40,340 bases of DNA from the NCBI GenBank assembly GCA_002347035.1, contig DEAM01000024.1, forward strand, positions 18,271 to 58,610, written 5' to 3'. The first letter of the stretch is position 1. Each line of letters opens with the position of its first letter. Origin of the DNA: Gemmatimonadales bacterium UBA2982 (GTDB taxonomy: Bacteria; Gemmatimonadota; Gemmatimonadetes; Longimicrobiales; Gaopeijiaceae). Below the pieces are notes generated by a model. That model made no database searches, was not told where the DNA came from, and was given only the letters and a program-made list of their open reading frames with translations. Of the stretch, positions 32,485 to 40,340 are shown piece after piece. The translations under genes and the position numbers were made by a program.

Positions 32485-35400
32485 TTAATCTTCCTCCCCT
32501 AGTGTGACGCTTAACCCAAGAGCTTGCAGTTCCTTCACGAGGACATTGAATGACTCTGGTATACCGGGCTTCGGCAAGTTATCCCCCTTCACGATAGCCT
32601 CATAAACTTTAGAACGCCCCTGCACGTCATCTGACTTGACCGTGAGGATTTCCTGGAGAGTGTGCGCAGCTCCGTATGCCTCTAGAGCCCAGACTTCCAT
32701 CTCCCCAAAGCGTTGACCACCAAACTGAGCCTTTCCAGCCAGTGGCTGTTGTGTAACCAATGAGTACGGCCCAATCGAGCGAGCATGAATCTTGTCGTCG
32801 ACGAGGTGGCTCAGTTTCAGCATATAGATAGCACCTACGGTCACTGGGAAATCAAAGCGTCGCCCACTTCGCCCATCCCTCAGCCAGACCTTCCCGTTGG
32901 GTAGAATCTCTGCATGCTGTAACAACTCGATAACCGCATCATCTAGTCCAGTTTTCACCACTGAGCGACCCTTCAGCTTCTGGATAGCAGGGAATGCATC
33001 TCCAAGCTTCTTGTCTTGACGCTCAGCAAGTTCCTCGGCCGCAGCCACCAGGAATTCGATGAGTTTCGCAAAAAGCTTCTCTTGCTTCTTGTCTAACCCC
33101 GTCGATAAGTAGGCATCGAGCGATTGGCCAATCCCATGCGTGTCCATGTGGGGGTCAGAGCCATTGCCATTGCGATCCTCGCTTCCGGTCATAACCACCG
33201 GCAACTGAAGAGCAGCTTCCGCAAGAGCCTCAATTTCCTTCAAGCCCGTAGGCGGCTTTTCCTTTAAGTTTAGTGCTGAGGCCGCCCACTCAAGGCCTGC
33301 AAGTTTTAACAGACTACCCACCTCATTCTCAGTCGCGCCCTGGAAGACTGGTGTCTTCGCTTCGAATCCGAGTACGTGGCCAGCCCAGCCGAGGTGAGTC
33401 TCTAGGATCTGCCCAACGTTCATCCGAGAAGGAACACCTAGAGGGTTTAGAACTATTTCCACCGGCGTGCCATCCGGCAGGAACGGCATGTCCTCTTCCG
33501 GGGCGATGCGGGCAATGATTCCCTTGTTTCCATGCCGCCCAGCCATCTTATCACCAACCGAAATCTTGCGCTTCTCAGCGACATAAACCTTGACTAACTG
33601 AACCACACCAGGCGGCAGTTCGTCGGGCTGGAAAACCTTATCGGTCTGCTCTTCAGTCTTTTGCTTGACGGCCTTTACTCTCCGGTCTGCCTCATCAATC
33701 ACCTGACGAATGCGCTCACTGGCAGCTTTGTTCTGCAGCTTGAACGTCTCGAGATCGACCTTTCTGAAGTTGATTTCCTCAATCGCTTCCTTAGTCAACT
33801 TCGTGCCTTCCTCCAAAATCGGCTCCACACTTTTCTTCTTAAGCATCAGAGCCACTGTCTGACGCTGGAGCACCGCACGAAGTTCTTCGTCTCTGGCTTC
33901 GGTAATCCGCTTGATTTCCTCGCGTGCCAGGCCGCGCAAGTCACCGATCTTGAAACCATGTTCTTTTTCAAGCAGCGGGTCATCAATACGACGAGAGAAG
34001 ACCTTCACTTCGATAATGGTTCCAGTCATTCCTGGAGGCACACGCAGGGAGGAGTCCTTAACATCTTTAGCCTTCTCACCAAAGATGGCCGTAAGAAGCT
34101 TTTCCTCCGGGGAAAGCTCAGTCTCTCCCTTGGGTGTGATCTTACCAACGAGAATGTCACCCGCCTTCACACGTGCGCCAACACGCACGATGCCGAGTTC
34201 GTCTAGGTCGACAAGACTTTCCTCCGCCACATTCGGAATTTCGCGAGTGATCTCTTCCATGCCGCGCTTAGTGTCACGCACATGAAGCTCTAATTCTTGG
34301 ATATGGATCGAAGTGAAAACATCGTCTTTGACGAGTTTCTCACTGATAACAATTGCATCCTCGAAGTTCGATCCGTACCAAGGCATAAAAGCGACCAACA
34401 CGTTACGGCCTAGTGCGAGCTCGCCTGAATCTGTGCTCGGACCATCCGCGATTATATCTCCCCCTTGGACTTTATCGCCGATACTAACAAGTGGACGCTG
34501 GTTAATGGCAGTGTCCTGGTTTGTTCTCCAAAACTTCTTTAGGCGATATCGGTCGAACTGCGCGAGCTTAGCGAGGGGTTGGTCAGCCTTAGAGGATCCA
34601 TTTACCCCAGTGTCAACAACTATCTCATCAGCAGTCACATGTGCGATCGAGCCGTCGCGACGAGCCTTGATAACTGCCCCTGAATCAGAAGCCACCTTGG
34701 CCTCAAGGCCGGTGCCTACCAAAGGTGCATCCGTGTAGAGAAGCGGAACCGCCTGGCGTTGCATGTTGGAGCCCATCAGAGCTCGGTTCGCATCATCGTG
34801 CTCCAGGAACGGGATAAGAGCAGCTGCGACCGACACGAGTTGGTCCGGAGCCACATCCATGTAATCGATGTCCTGAGGCCTTAGGAGTGGGAAATCTCCC
34901 CTTTCACGACACAGCACAAACTGATTCCGGAAGTTGCCTTTCTTATCAAGGGGAGCATTTGCCTGCGCGATCCTTACCTCCTCCTCTTCGTTAGCTGAAA
35001 GCCACTCAATTTCGTTTGTGACCTTCCCGTTTTTCACTTTTCTATAGGGCGTCTCAACAAAACCGAGAGCATTAATCCTTGAGTACGTCGTTAGGGATGT
35101 AATGAGCCCAATATTTGGACCCTCCGGTGTCTCGATCGGGCACATACGGCCATAGTGCGAATAGTGAACATCTCGCACCTCAAAACCCGCTCGCTCTCGT
35201 GTTAGCCCACCCGGACCTAATGCGGACAGACGCCGCTTATGCGTCATCTCTGCCAACGGGTTAGTCTGATCCATAAACTGGCTGAGCTGACTCGATCCAA
35301 AAAATGCTTGGATAACGGCGGACACCGTCCTGGCATTTACCAGATCGTCAATGTTGACCTTGTCCGGATCCGTGTTGATCGACATCCGCTCCTTTACTAG

Positions 35401-36732
35401 CCTCGCCATCCGGCTAAGACCGACACTGAACTGGTTTGCTATCAGTTCTCCAACCGTCCGCACACGGCGATTTCCAAGATGGTCGATATCATCCGTGTAC
35501 CCGCCACCTTCGTTAAGCTCGATCAGGTGGCCTATGATTGACACGAAGTCGTCTTTGGTCAGAACCGTCTCACTGCGAGGGGCGCCAACCCCAAGCCGCT
35601 GGTTAATCTTGTACCGACCCACTCTGCCAAGGTCATAGCGCTGTGGATCAAAAAAGACCCGCTCTAGTGCAGCTCGAGCCGTCTCAATATTAGGTGCATC
35701 ACCCGGACGCAGAAGCGAGTAAATCGCGTTCAGCGCCTCAGCTTCATTTTCCGTCGGGTCTTTCCTAATGGTGTTCTTGATTAGTGGGCTCTCACCCCGA
35801 GAAGTTTCTCGGTCGCTCTTATAAACCTTGATCTTCTTAACACCCAGCCGCTCGAGGATCTCAATGACTTCCTCTTCGATTTCCTCACCGTTGTCGATCA
35901 GAATCTCACCGGTTTCTGGATCGGCAAACTCCTCGGCTATCACCTTACCTTCAATCTCTGCCTTCTTCTCCTCATTTAGCTTACCCAGCTTCACCTCAGC
36001 AACGTCGTAATAGAGCTGGAAAACTTCAGCATCAGTACCGTATCCCAATGCCCTCAAGAGAGCCGTGGCAGGGAACTTTTTCTTCTTGTCGATATGGACA
36101 TAGCAGATGTCATTGATGTCCAGCGTGAACTCAACCCAAGAGCCTCGGAAAGGGATGATCCGGGCGCTAAATAGCTTGGTTCCATTGGGGTGAGTGCTCT
36201 CTTCGAAAACCACGCCTGGCGATCGATGGAGCTGGCTGACGACGACACGCTCCGCTCCGTTGATGATGAACGTGCCAAGCTCGGTCAGAAGAGGGAGGTC
36301 ACCGAGGTACACCTCCTTCTCGATAATGTCCTGAGGACGGCGGTCCTCAAGTGGGATGACCTTCTTCTTTTTCTTCCTCTTTTTTGGTACTTCCTCTTCG
36401 TCCTCTTCTGGGCGTTCCCACACGATGAGCCGGAGCGTGGCCTTCAGCGGCGCCGCATAGGTCATATCCCTCTCGATGCACTCCTCCACTGAATACTTAG
36501 GCTCCCCAAGTACAGCAGAGATATACTCGAGGGTGAAGTATTCATTGACGTCGGAAATCGGGAAAATTTCCCCGAATACCCGATCAAGTCCGAAATCCCA
36601 CTGCTCCTGGACGTTCGGGTTGACCAGCTTCTCAAATGATTGAAGCTGGACATCAAGCAGATTAGGCATCGGCATGACAGATTTGAGCTTTGCAAAGCTC
36701 AGAATCGGCCGGTTATCTTTGCGCAGTTCCAA
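32485..36732 (-). CDS. rpoB: DNA-directed RNA polymerase subunit beta
   Basis: Catalytic polymerase subunit, 1415 residues (E. coli 1342). The rifampicin region around 477-515 (SSQLSQFMDQTNPLAEM, HKRRLSALGPGG) has only wild-type residues. The C-terminal AGRHGNKGI and GGQRFGEMEVWALEAYGA are present. A highly charged block at 109-124 (EEDEEEVPKKRK then lysines) lies between conserved segments, and a Glu/Lys-rich insert lies near 255-310. The start is TTG at 36732 with AGGGGGA 6 nt upstream; the next ATG (residue 20) would remove part of the conserved N-terminus. Confidence 0.97.
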   Translation of the reverse strand: MELRKDNRPILSFAKLKSVMPMPNLLDVQLQSFEKLVNPNVQEQWDFGLDRVFGEIFPISDVNEYFTLEYISAVLGEPKYSVEECIERDMTYAAPLKATLRLIVWERPEEDEEEVPKKRKKKKKVIPLEDRRPQDIIEKEVYLGDLPLLTELGTFIINGAERVVVSQLHRSPGVVFEESTHPNGTKLFSARIIPFRGSWVEFTLDINDICYVHIDKKKKFPATALLRALGYGTDAEVFQLYYDVAEVKLGKLNEEKKAEIEGKVIAEEFADPETGEILIDNGEEIEEEVIEILERLGVKKIKVYKSDRETSRGESPLIKNTIRKDPTENEAEALNAIYSLLRPGDAPNIETARAALERVFFDPQRYDLGRVGRYKINQRLGVGAPRSETVLTKDDFVSIIGHLIELNEGGGYTDDIDHLGNRRVRTVGELIANQFSVGLSRMARLVKERMSINTDPDKVNIDDLVNARTVSAVIQAFFGSSQLSQFMDQTNPLAEMTHKRRLSALGPGGLTRERAGFEVRDVHYSHYGRMCPIETPEGPNIGLITSLTTYSRINALGFVETPYRKVKNGKVTNEIEWLSANEEEEVRIAQANAPLDKKGNFRNQFVLCRERGDFPLLRPQDIDYMDVAPDQLVSVAAALIPFLEHDDANRALMGSNMQRQAVPLLYTDAPLVGTGLEAKVASDSGAVIKARRDGSIAHVTADEIVVDTGVNGSSKADQPLAKLAQFDRYRLKKFWRTNQDTAINQRPLVSIGDKVQGGDIIADGPSTDSGELALGRNVLVAFMPWYGSNFEDAIVISEKLVKDDVFTSIHIQELELHVRDTKRGMEEITREIPNVAEESLVDLDELGIVRVGARVKAGDILVGKITPKGETELSPEEKLLTAIFGEKAKDVKDSSLRVPPGMTGTIIEVKVFSRRIDDPLLEKEHGFKIGDLRGLAREEIKRITEARDEELRAVLQRQTVALMLKKKSVEPILEEGTKLTKEAIEEINFRKVDLETFKLQNKAASERIRQVIDEADRRVKAVKQKTEEQTDKVFQPDELPPGVVQLVKVYVAEKRKISVGDKMAGRHGNKGIIARIAPEEDMPFLPDGTPVEIVLNPLGVPSRMNVGQILETHLGWAGHVLGFEAKTPVFQGATENEVGSLLKLAGLEWAASALNLKEKPPTGLKEIEALAEAALQLPVVMTGSEDRNGNGSDPHMDTHGIGQSLDAYLSTGLDKKQEKLFAKLIEFLVAAAEELAERQDKKLGDAFPAIQKLKGRSVVKTGLDDAVIELLQHAEILPNGKVWLRDGRSGRRFDFPVTVGAIYMLKLSHLVDDKIHARSIGPYSLVTQQPLAGKAQFGGQRFGEMEVWALEAYGAAHTLQEILTVKSDDVQGRSKVYEAIVKGDNLPKPGIPESFNVLVKELQALGLSVTLGEED

Positions 36733-36776
36733 CGTAAGTCCCCCTTACGAATCCGCCCCACAGAGGGGTGGGTTCG
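36733..36776 (-). promoter_or_regulatory. two overlapping hairpins at the rpoB ribosome binding site
   Basis: Hairpin 1 (36733-36749) is CGTAAG-GGGGA-CTTACG on the minus strand: a 6-bp stem that ends directly at the TTG start and shows the Shine-Dalgarno GGGGA in its loop. Hairpin 2 (36748-36776) pairs 12-nt arms around a 5-nt loop with two A-C mismatches. They share 2 nt, so full pairing of both is not possible. The arrangement suggests control of RpoB translation; that is inference. Confidence 0.5.
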
Positions 36777-36938
36777 TGTCTCGTGTTCGATTTGGAGCAG
36801 ATAGGCAGCGCGGCGTATGAAAACGCCTGGGCATAGGCTCCCATAGACCAGTGCCAACCTGGCATAGGTCGTAGAGCGGCCGTAACCGCATCGGTAGCGT
36901 ATGCCTTCCTCTCACGGAGGCGGCTCGGCCCCGTTTCT
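36777..36938 (-). other. rplL-rpoB intergenic region
   Basis: This is the rest of the 206-nt gap between L7/L12 and beta. It holds two more small hairpins (ggcgt/acgcc at 36812-36827; tgcca/tggca at 36852-36864) and an imperfect short repeat (cctgggcatagg at 36826 and cctggcatagg at 36858). No coding frame, promoter or terminator was convincing. In E. coli the same gap carries partial termination and an RNase III site. Confidence 0.4.
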
Positions 36939-37319
36939 CTACTTGAGCGCGACGGCTGCGCCGACGTCCTCGAGCTTTGATTTCATCTCTTCGGCTTCTT
37001 CCTTGCCAGCCGCTTCCTTCACAGTGCTTGGTGCGCCATCTACAACCTCTTTAGCCTCCTTAAGACCCAGCCCGGTCAACTCACGTACGACCTTAATGAC
37101 CTGAATCTTCTTGTCTCCGATGCCCTCCAGCACGACATCAAACTCATCTTTCTCTTCCTCAGCAGCCTCAGCGCCAGGAGCTCCAGCGCCAGGCATAGCA
37201 ACCGGAGCAGCCACTGCCGTGACATTGAACTTCTCCTTAAACGCGTCAACGAACTCAGAGAGCTCGAGCACGGTCATGCCACCAATGGTTTCGAGGATTT
37301 CCTCGTGATTAGCCGCCAT
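36939..37319 (-). CDS. rplL: 50S ribosomal protein L7/L12
   Basis: Stalk protein that recruits translation factors, 126 residues. N-terminal dimerisation region to about 33, an Ala/Pro/Gly hinge with AAPVAMPGAGAPGAEAAEE (about 37-56), and the C-terminal domain with EFDVVLEGIGDKKIQVIKVV and GLGLKEAKEVVDGAPSTVKE. ATG at 37319 with AGGAGGAG upstream, 84 nt after rplJ. Confidence 0.98.
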   Translation of the reverse strand: MAANHEEILETIGGMTVLELSEFVDAFKEKFNVTAVAAPVAMPGAGAPGAEAAEEEKDEFDVVLEGIGDKKIQVIKVVRELTGLGLKEAKEVVDGAPSTVKEAAGKEEAEEMKSKLEDVGAAVALK

Positions 37320-37341
37320 TCCTTAACTCCTCCTGATTCAC

Positions 37342-37358
37342 GCTGGCATCATGCCAGC
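37342..37358 (-). promoter_or_regulatory. hairpin between rplJ and rplL
   Basis: gctggca (37342-37348) and tgccagc (37352-37358) form a perfect 7-bp stem with a 3-nt loop, just upstream of the strong rplL ribosome binding site. There is no U-tract. It might help set the higher synthesis of L7/L12 relative to L10. Confidence 0.5.
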
Positions 37359-37403
37359 AATCTGTATAAGCCCTTCCTATTATTAGTAGACGCCGAAGCA
37401 TCC

Positions 37404-37934
37404 CTACTCTTCCTTCTCCCGCTCGACGCGGAGTGCATCCAATAGCCCAACCATCTCGCCAATCTTCCCCTCAAGTGCCATTGCTAATGCAGACAATGGA
37501 GCTTCAAACGCGCCAGCCAACTGGGCCATGAGCTGCTCTTTCGGTGGCAGTTTTGCCAGCTTCTTGATTTGTTCTGGCTCTAGGATCTGCTGATCCATGA
37601 TCCCAAGCTTAAATGAAGGCCGCTCCTCATGGTCCTTGGCAAAGTCTGACAAGGCCTTTGCAACCGTCACGGCATCCTCGTACCCGAATACGAGACCTGT
37701 AGGCCCTTCTAGGCTTTCCGTGATGTCAGGCAAATCTTCCAATTCTGTAAAGACGCGCTTTGCTAGGCGATTCTTGACGACTAGATACTCAGCGCCAGAG
37801 GTCTTTAGAGACCTTCTAAGCTGGGTCATCGCCTTAACATCGAGGCCAGTGAAATCGGTTAGATAAAGCACCGGGGCGCGGTCGACCCGCTCCCTGAGAT
37901 CTTCTAAAAACGACTCTTTCTGCGCGCGATCCAT
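37404..37934 (-). CDS. rplJ: 50S ribosomal protein L10
   Basis: Stalk base protein that binds L7/L12 dimers and 23S rRNA, 176 residues. Family features: VLYLTDFTGLDVKAMTQLRR, GAEYLVVKNRLAKR, and the C-terminal helix (ALEGKIGEMVGLLDALR) that binds L12. The ATG overlaps the rplA stop by 1 nt (TGATG), which excludes the long leader that L10 uses for autoregulation in E. coli. Confidence 0.97.
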   Translation of the reverse strand: MDRAQKESFLEDLRERVDRAPVLYLTDFTGLDVKAMTQLRRSLKTSGAEYLVVKNRLAKRVFTELEDLPDITESLEGPTGLVFGYEDAVTVAKALSDFAKDHEERPSFKLGIMDQQILEPEQIKKLAKLPPKEQLMAQLAGAFEAPLSALAMALEGKIGEMVGLLDALRVEREKEE

Positions 37935-38629
37935 CAGCCCTTCCTATAGAGATTGGGATCGATGGCCACGCCAGGCCCCATCGTGCTCGATACAGTCACA
38001 CTCTTCAGGTACGTACCCTTTGCTCCTGAAGGCTTAGCTCCCACAATCTGATCCATGAATGCGCTTAGGTTTTCGGCAAGCTGATCCTCTGAGAACGAAG
38101 CCTTGCCGATCGGAGCATGTACGTTGCCCGTCTTATCTACCCTAAATTCTATTTTACCGGCCTTAATCTCCTGAACAGCGCGACCGATGTCGAATGTCAC
38201 AGTCCCCGCCTTCGGGGTCGGCATTAAGCCTCGAGGACCTAAGACACGACCCAAGGGTCCGACTTTACCCATCAGATCCGGGGTTGCAACGCACACATCA
38301 AAATCAAGCCACCCTTCCTGGATTTTCTCGACGAAATCGACACCTACGTAGTCCGCACCGGCGTCTTGAGCCTCAGTCTCCTTCTCACCCTGTGCAATCA
38401 CAAGAACTCGAACGGACTTCCCGGTTCCGTGCGGGAGAACGACCGTGCCACGTACCAATTCATCCGCCTTCCGGGGATCCACACCCAAGCGTGTTGCCAC
38501 GTCGATAGTCTCATCAAACTTCGCCGAAGCGAGGCCTTTTACTAGCTTGACCGCCTCTGCGGGCGGGAACTTCGCGCCGTCTGGCACACCAGAGCGAGCC
38601 GACGCGTAACGCTTACCTGTCTTAGGCAT
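37934..38629 (-). CDS. rplA: 50S ribosomal protein L1
   Basis: L1-stalk protein involved in E-site tRNA release, 231 residues. Recognised by GKRYASARSGVPDGAKFPPA, KFDETIDVATRLGVDPRKAD, GPLGRVLGPRGLMPTPKAGT and KIEFRVDKTGNVHAPIGK. ATG at 38629, 70 nt after rplK; the gap contains a stem-loop. In E. coli L1 represses rplKA translation. Confidence 0.98.
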   Translation of the reverse strand: MPKTGKRYASARSGVPDGAKFPPAEAVKLVKGLASAKFDETIDVATRLGVDPRKADELVRGTVVLPHGTGKSVRVLVIAQGEKETEAQDAGADYVGVDFVEKIQEGWLDFDVCVATPDLMGKVGPLGRVLGPRGLMPTPKAGTVTFDIGRAVQEIKAGKIEFRVDKTGNVHAPIGKASFSEDQLAENLSAFMDQIVGAKPSGAKGTYLKSVTVSSTMGPGVAIDPNLYRKG

Positions 38630-38657
38630 ATTACACCGAGCCGATTCGTTTACCCTC

Positions 38658-38684
38658 CCACCGCTGACGGCTCTCAGTCGGTGG
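38658..38684 (-). promoter_or_regulatory. stem-loop between rplK and rplA
   Basis: ccaccgctga (38658-38667) pairs with tcag-cggtgg (38674-38684) with a single bulged base and a 6-nt loop. It lies 28 nt upstream of the rplA start. As there is no room for an L1 site before rplK (the nusG-rplK gap is 23 nt), this is a candidate for an L1-responsive element. I did not confirm the L1 consensus. Confidence 0.4.
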
Positions 38685-38699
38685 TGCGGGCCCGGGCTT

Positions 38700-39215
38700 C
38701 TACCCGGTAACCTCTGCTTCTTCTACTTTTGCGCCTTCTTCTTCAGCCTTCTCCGTGGGATCCACGATCTCCACGTTCATGGCTTCCTCCGAACCTGCCA
38801 GCACAACACCCATGGAGCGTGCTGTACCTGCAATCATTCTCACCGCAGCATCCATATCACTAGCATTGAGATCTTCCATCTTCGTCTGGGCAATCTCCTC
38901 TAACTGCGCTCGAGTGATAGTTCCAACCTTCTCCCGGTTCGGCTCACCCGAACCCTTTGGTAACCCAATCGCCCGCTTAATCAGCACAGATGCCGGAGGA
39001 GTTTTAGTAATGAACGAGAATGAACGATCGGCATAAACCGTAATCTCAACTGGGATTGTAATCCCTTGTTTGTCCTGGGTCTTTGAATTGAACTGCTTAC
39101 AGAACTCCATAATGTTAACCCCGTGCTGCCCAAGCGCAGGGCCCACGGGCGGGGCCGGGTTAGCCTGACCACCTGGCACATGAAGCTTAATAAATCCGAT
39201 GACCTTCCGAGCCAT
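38700..39215 (-). CDS. rplK: 50S ribosomal protein L11 with acidic C-terminal tail
   Basis: GTPase-centre protein that binds 23S helices 43-44, 171 residues against about 142 usual. N-terminal domain KVIGFIKLHVPGGQANPAPP and GPALGQHGVNIMEFCKQFN, rRNA-binding C-terminal domain with KMEDLNASDMDAAVRMIAGT and ARSMGV (to about 137). A tail of about 30 residues follows, rich in glutamate (PTEKAEEEGAKVEEAEVTG). ATG at 39215, 23 nt after nusG. Confidence 0.97.
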   Translation of the reverse strand: MARKVIGFIKLHVPGGQANPAPPVGPALGQHGVNIMEFCKQFNSKTQDKQGITIPVEITVYADRSFSFITKTPPASVLIKRAIGLPKGSGEPNREKVGTITRAQLEEIAQTKMEDLNASDMDAAVRMIAGTARSMGVVLAGSEEAMNVEIVDPTEKAEEEGAKVEEAEVTG

Positions 39216-39238
39216 AACTAGTTATCCCTCACGGACCG

Positions 39239-39781
39239 TCAATATCCTCTAAGGTCGGTGTAATCGAGTTCCACGGAGGTTGGCCGACCGAAGAGAGACA
39301 CCTCGACCTTTACCTTACCCTTGTCAGGATACACCTCCTGCACCGTTCCACTGAAATCTGTAAACGGACCCTTCGTTACCTCTACCACTTGGTCAACGTG
39401 GAACGGGATATCCTCGTGAGCCTTATCCCCCTCCTCTATCTCTACCCCAAGGATCTTATTGATCTCATCCTCGCGTAACGGCTGCGGTACCCTTCCGGAA
39501 CCTACGAACTTGATCACACCCTGGATGTTGTTGATAACATGTGAAGTGCGCTCATTTAGTAGCATGTGGACCAACACATACCCAGGGTATAGTCGCTTAG
39601 TCACCGTTACTCTCTTGCCACCACGGATCTCTAGAACCTCTTGCGTGGGGACCAGCACCTCCTTGATTTCAGCACTTTCCTCCCCACCGGGCTCTTCCTC
39701 TATCCGCCGCTGAATCAGCTTCTGGACCTTGTTCTCATGTCCCGAATAGGTCTGGATCGCATACCAGTTGGTCCGCGCCAT
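39239..39781 (-). CDS. nusG: transcription termination/antitermination protein NusG
   Basis: Elongation factor that binds the beta' clamp and links transcription to rho or the ribosome, 180 residues from the start chosen. The NGN domain begins NWYAIQTYSGHENKVQKLI and has RLYPGYVLVHM; the C-terminal KOW domain has VTKGPFTDFSGTVQEVYPDK. ATG at 39781 matches the family start (MARTNWYA). ATG codons at 39793 and 39796, which overlap the secE stop, would add 4-5 residues and cannot be excluded. Confidence 0.96.
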   Translation of the reverse strand: MARTNWYAIQTYSGHENKVQKLIQRRIEEEPGGEESAEIKEVLVPTQEVLEIRGGKRVTVTKRLYPGYVLVHMLLNERTSHVINNIQGVIKFVGSGRVPQPLREDEINKILGVEIEEGDKAHEDIPFHVDQVVEVTKGPFTDFSGTVQEVYPDKGKVKVEVSLFGRPTSVELDYTDLRGY

Positions 39782-39792
39782 CGTCTCAACCA

Positions 39793-40005
39793 TCATGCGC
39801 CGAAAAGCCCCATTATGGTCCGGATTCCCCAATCTGACAGGACATCCATAAGCCATATCACAGCAGAGACAGCGATCGTGAACAAAATGACCACGAGCGT
39901 AGCGCTCCGGAGTTGATCGGAATCCGGCCACGTGACCTTCTCGAGTTCGCTCCAGCACTCCTCTGCGAAGACCTTTGTGTCCTTCATTTTTTGGACAACA
40001 GCCAT
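39793..40005 (-). CDS. secE: protein translocase subunit SecE
   Basis: Essential partner of SecY in the membrane, 70 residues with one transmembrane helix at about 36-57 (TLVVILFTIAVSAVIWLMDV). The amphipathic segment before it has the family pattern ECWSELEKVTWPDSDQL. This is the short, single-helix form. ATG at 40005; upstream in-frame codons overlap rpmG and were discarded. 4 nt after rpmG. Confidence 0.95.
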   Translation of the reverse strand: MAVVQKMKDTKVFAEECWSELEKVTWPDSDQLRSATLVVILFTIAVSAVIWLMDVLSDWGIRTIMGLFGA

Positions 40006-40009
40006 ACGC

Positions 40010-40162
40010 TTACTTCGTTTCCTTGTGCGGCGTGTGCGTCCGGCATCGCGGACAATACTTGCGATATTCGACCCGCTCAGGATGCAGGCGCTTGTTCTTC
40101 GTCTTGTTGTAGTTCCTCTCCTGACACTCATTACAGGCAAGGATTATCTTGTCACGCGCCAT
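40010..40162 (-). CDS. rpmG: 50S ribosomal protein L33, zinc-binding form
   Basis: 50-residue large-subunit protein. Two cysteine pairs, CNEC (C10, C13) and CPRC (C37, C40), with RNYNKTKNKR and RKYCPRCRTHTPHKETK, mark the zinc form. The ATG at 40162 has AAGGA 8 nt upstream; another ATG two codons earlier sits on that site. It follows tRNA-Thr, the usual order ahead of secE-nusG. Confidence 0.95.
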   Translation of the reverse strand: MARDKIILACNECQERNYNKTKNKRLHPERVEYRKYCPRCRTHTPHKETK

Positions 40163-40189
40163 AGACATCTTCCTTCGTTCCTGTAACAA

Positions 40190-40261
<72 letters not shown>

Positions 40262-40293
40262 GCGCACTTCCCCGGCTTACACCGGGCCTACAG

Positions 40294-40340
40294 AGCGGGA
40301 GACCGGACTCGAACCGGCGACCCTCAGCTTGGAAGGCTGA
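40294..40340 (-). tRNA. tRNA-Gly (anticodon TCC), 5' part outside the window
   Basis: The 3' half is visible on the minus strand: anticodon stem TCAGC/GCTGA with loop CTTCCAA (anticodon TCC), T stem GCCGG/CCGGT with loop TTCGAGT (closing base pair G-T), and the acceptor 3' strand CTCCCGC plus T. The 5' half is cut by the right edge. A small hairpin (CCCGG/CCGGG) lies between it and tRNA-Thr and may guide processing. Gly-Thr order ahead of rpmG-secE is common in bacteria, often with a second tuf upstream. Confidence 0.9.

Noticed and set aside
33661..34206. 181-codon open frame on the plus strand inside rpoB
   Set aside because: Antisense to conserved rpoB sequence, no ribosome binding site or recognisable domain.

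Overview
This window is a housekeeping chromosomal segment from a bacterium, not an accessory island. Nearly everything lies on the minus strand, so transcription runs from high to low coordinates. Starting at the right edge there are a partial tRNA-Gly(TCC), tRNA-Thr(GGT), rpmG, secE, nusG, rplK, rplA, rplJ, rplL, rpoB and rpoC. A strong intrinsic terminator follows rpoC. Next is a three-gene unit: an aldo/keto reductase and two related four-helix membrane proteins of DUF6644 type. Then comes an almost unbroken str-S10-spc-alpha superoperon: rpsL, rpsG, fusA, tuf, rpsJ, rplC, rplD, rplW, rplB, rpsS, rplV, rpsC, rplP, rpmC, rpsQ, rplN, rplX, rplE, rpsN, rpsH, rplF, rplR, rpsE, rpmD, rplO, secY, adk, map, rpmJ, rpsM, rpsK, rpsD, rpoA, rplQ, an unrecognised membrane-anchored protein, and rpmB. 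The left 5 kb is a surface-polysaccharide locus: rfbD, rfbA, rfbB and a WbpA-like UDP-sugar dehydrogenase on the minus strand, converging on the end of a plus-strand SLBB export protein that is cut by the left edge.

The SLBB export protein and dTDP-sugar genes suggest a didermic (Gram-negative) organism. Gene order, mid-to-high GC, and the RpoB and RpoC lengths (1415 and 1429 residues) suggest an environmental lineage. Gemmatimonadota or a relative is my tentative guess; I cannot test it here. S4, S14, L28, L33 and L36 are all in the cysteine-containing, zinc-binding form.

The genes form the core of gene expression: RNA polymerase subunits alpha, beta and beta', about thirty ribosomal proteins, three elongation factors (EF-G, EF-Tu, NusG), the SecY and SecE translocon subunits, adenylate kinase and methionine aminopeptidase. 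Many neighbours overlap by 1, 4 or 8 nt, which suggests translational coupling. There is no stretch longer than 300 bases without a gene.

I found no clear undescribed system. The best leads are: (i) RNA hairpins in the few real intergenic gaps (before rpsL, rpsG-fusA, tuf-rpsJ, rplK-rplA, rplJ-rplL, and before rpoB, where the ribosome binding site sits in a hairpin loop next to a TTG start); (ii) the tandem DUF6644 pair between rpoC and rpsL; (iii) a conserved-looking but unidentified membrane-anchored protein between L17 and L28; (iv) charged extensions on S17, L11, L4 and RpoB; and (v) the absence of infA and rfbC from their usual places.
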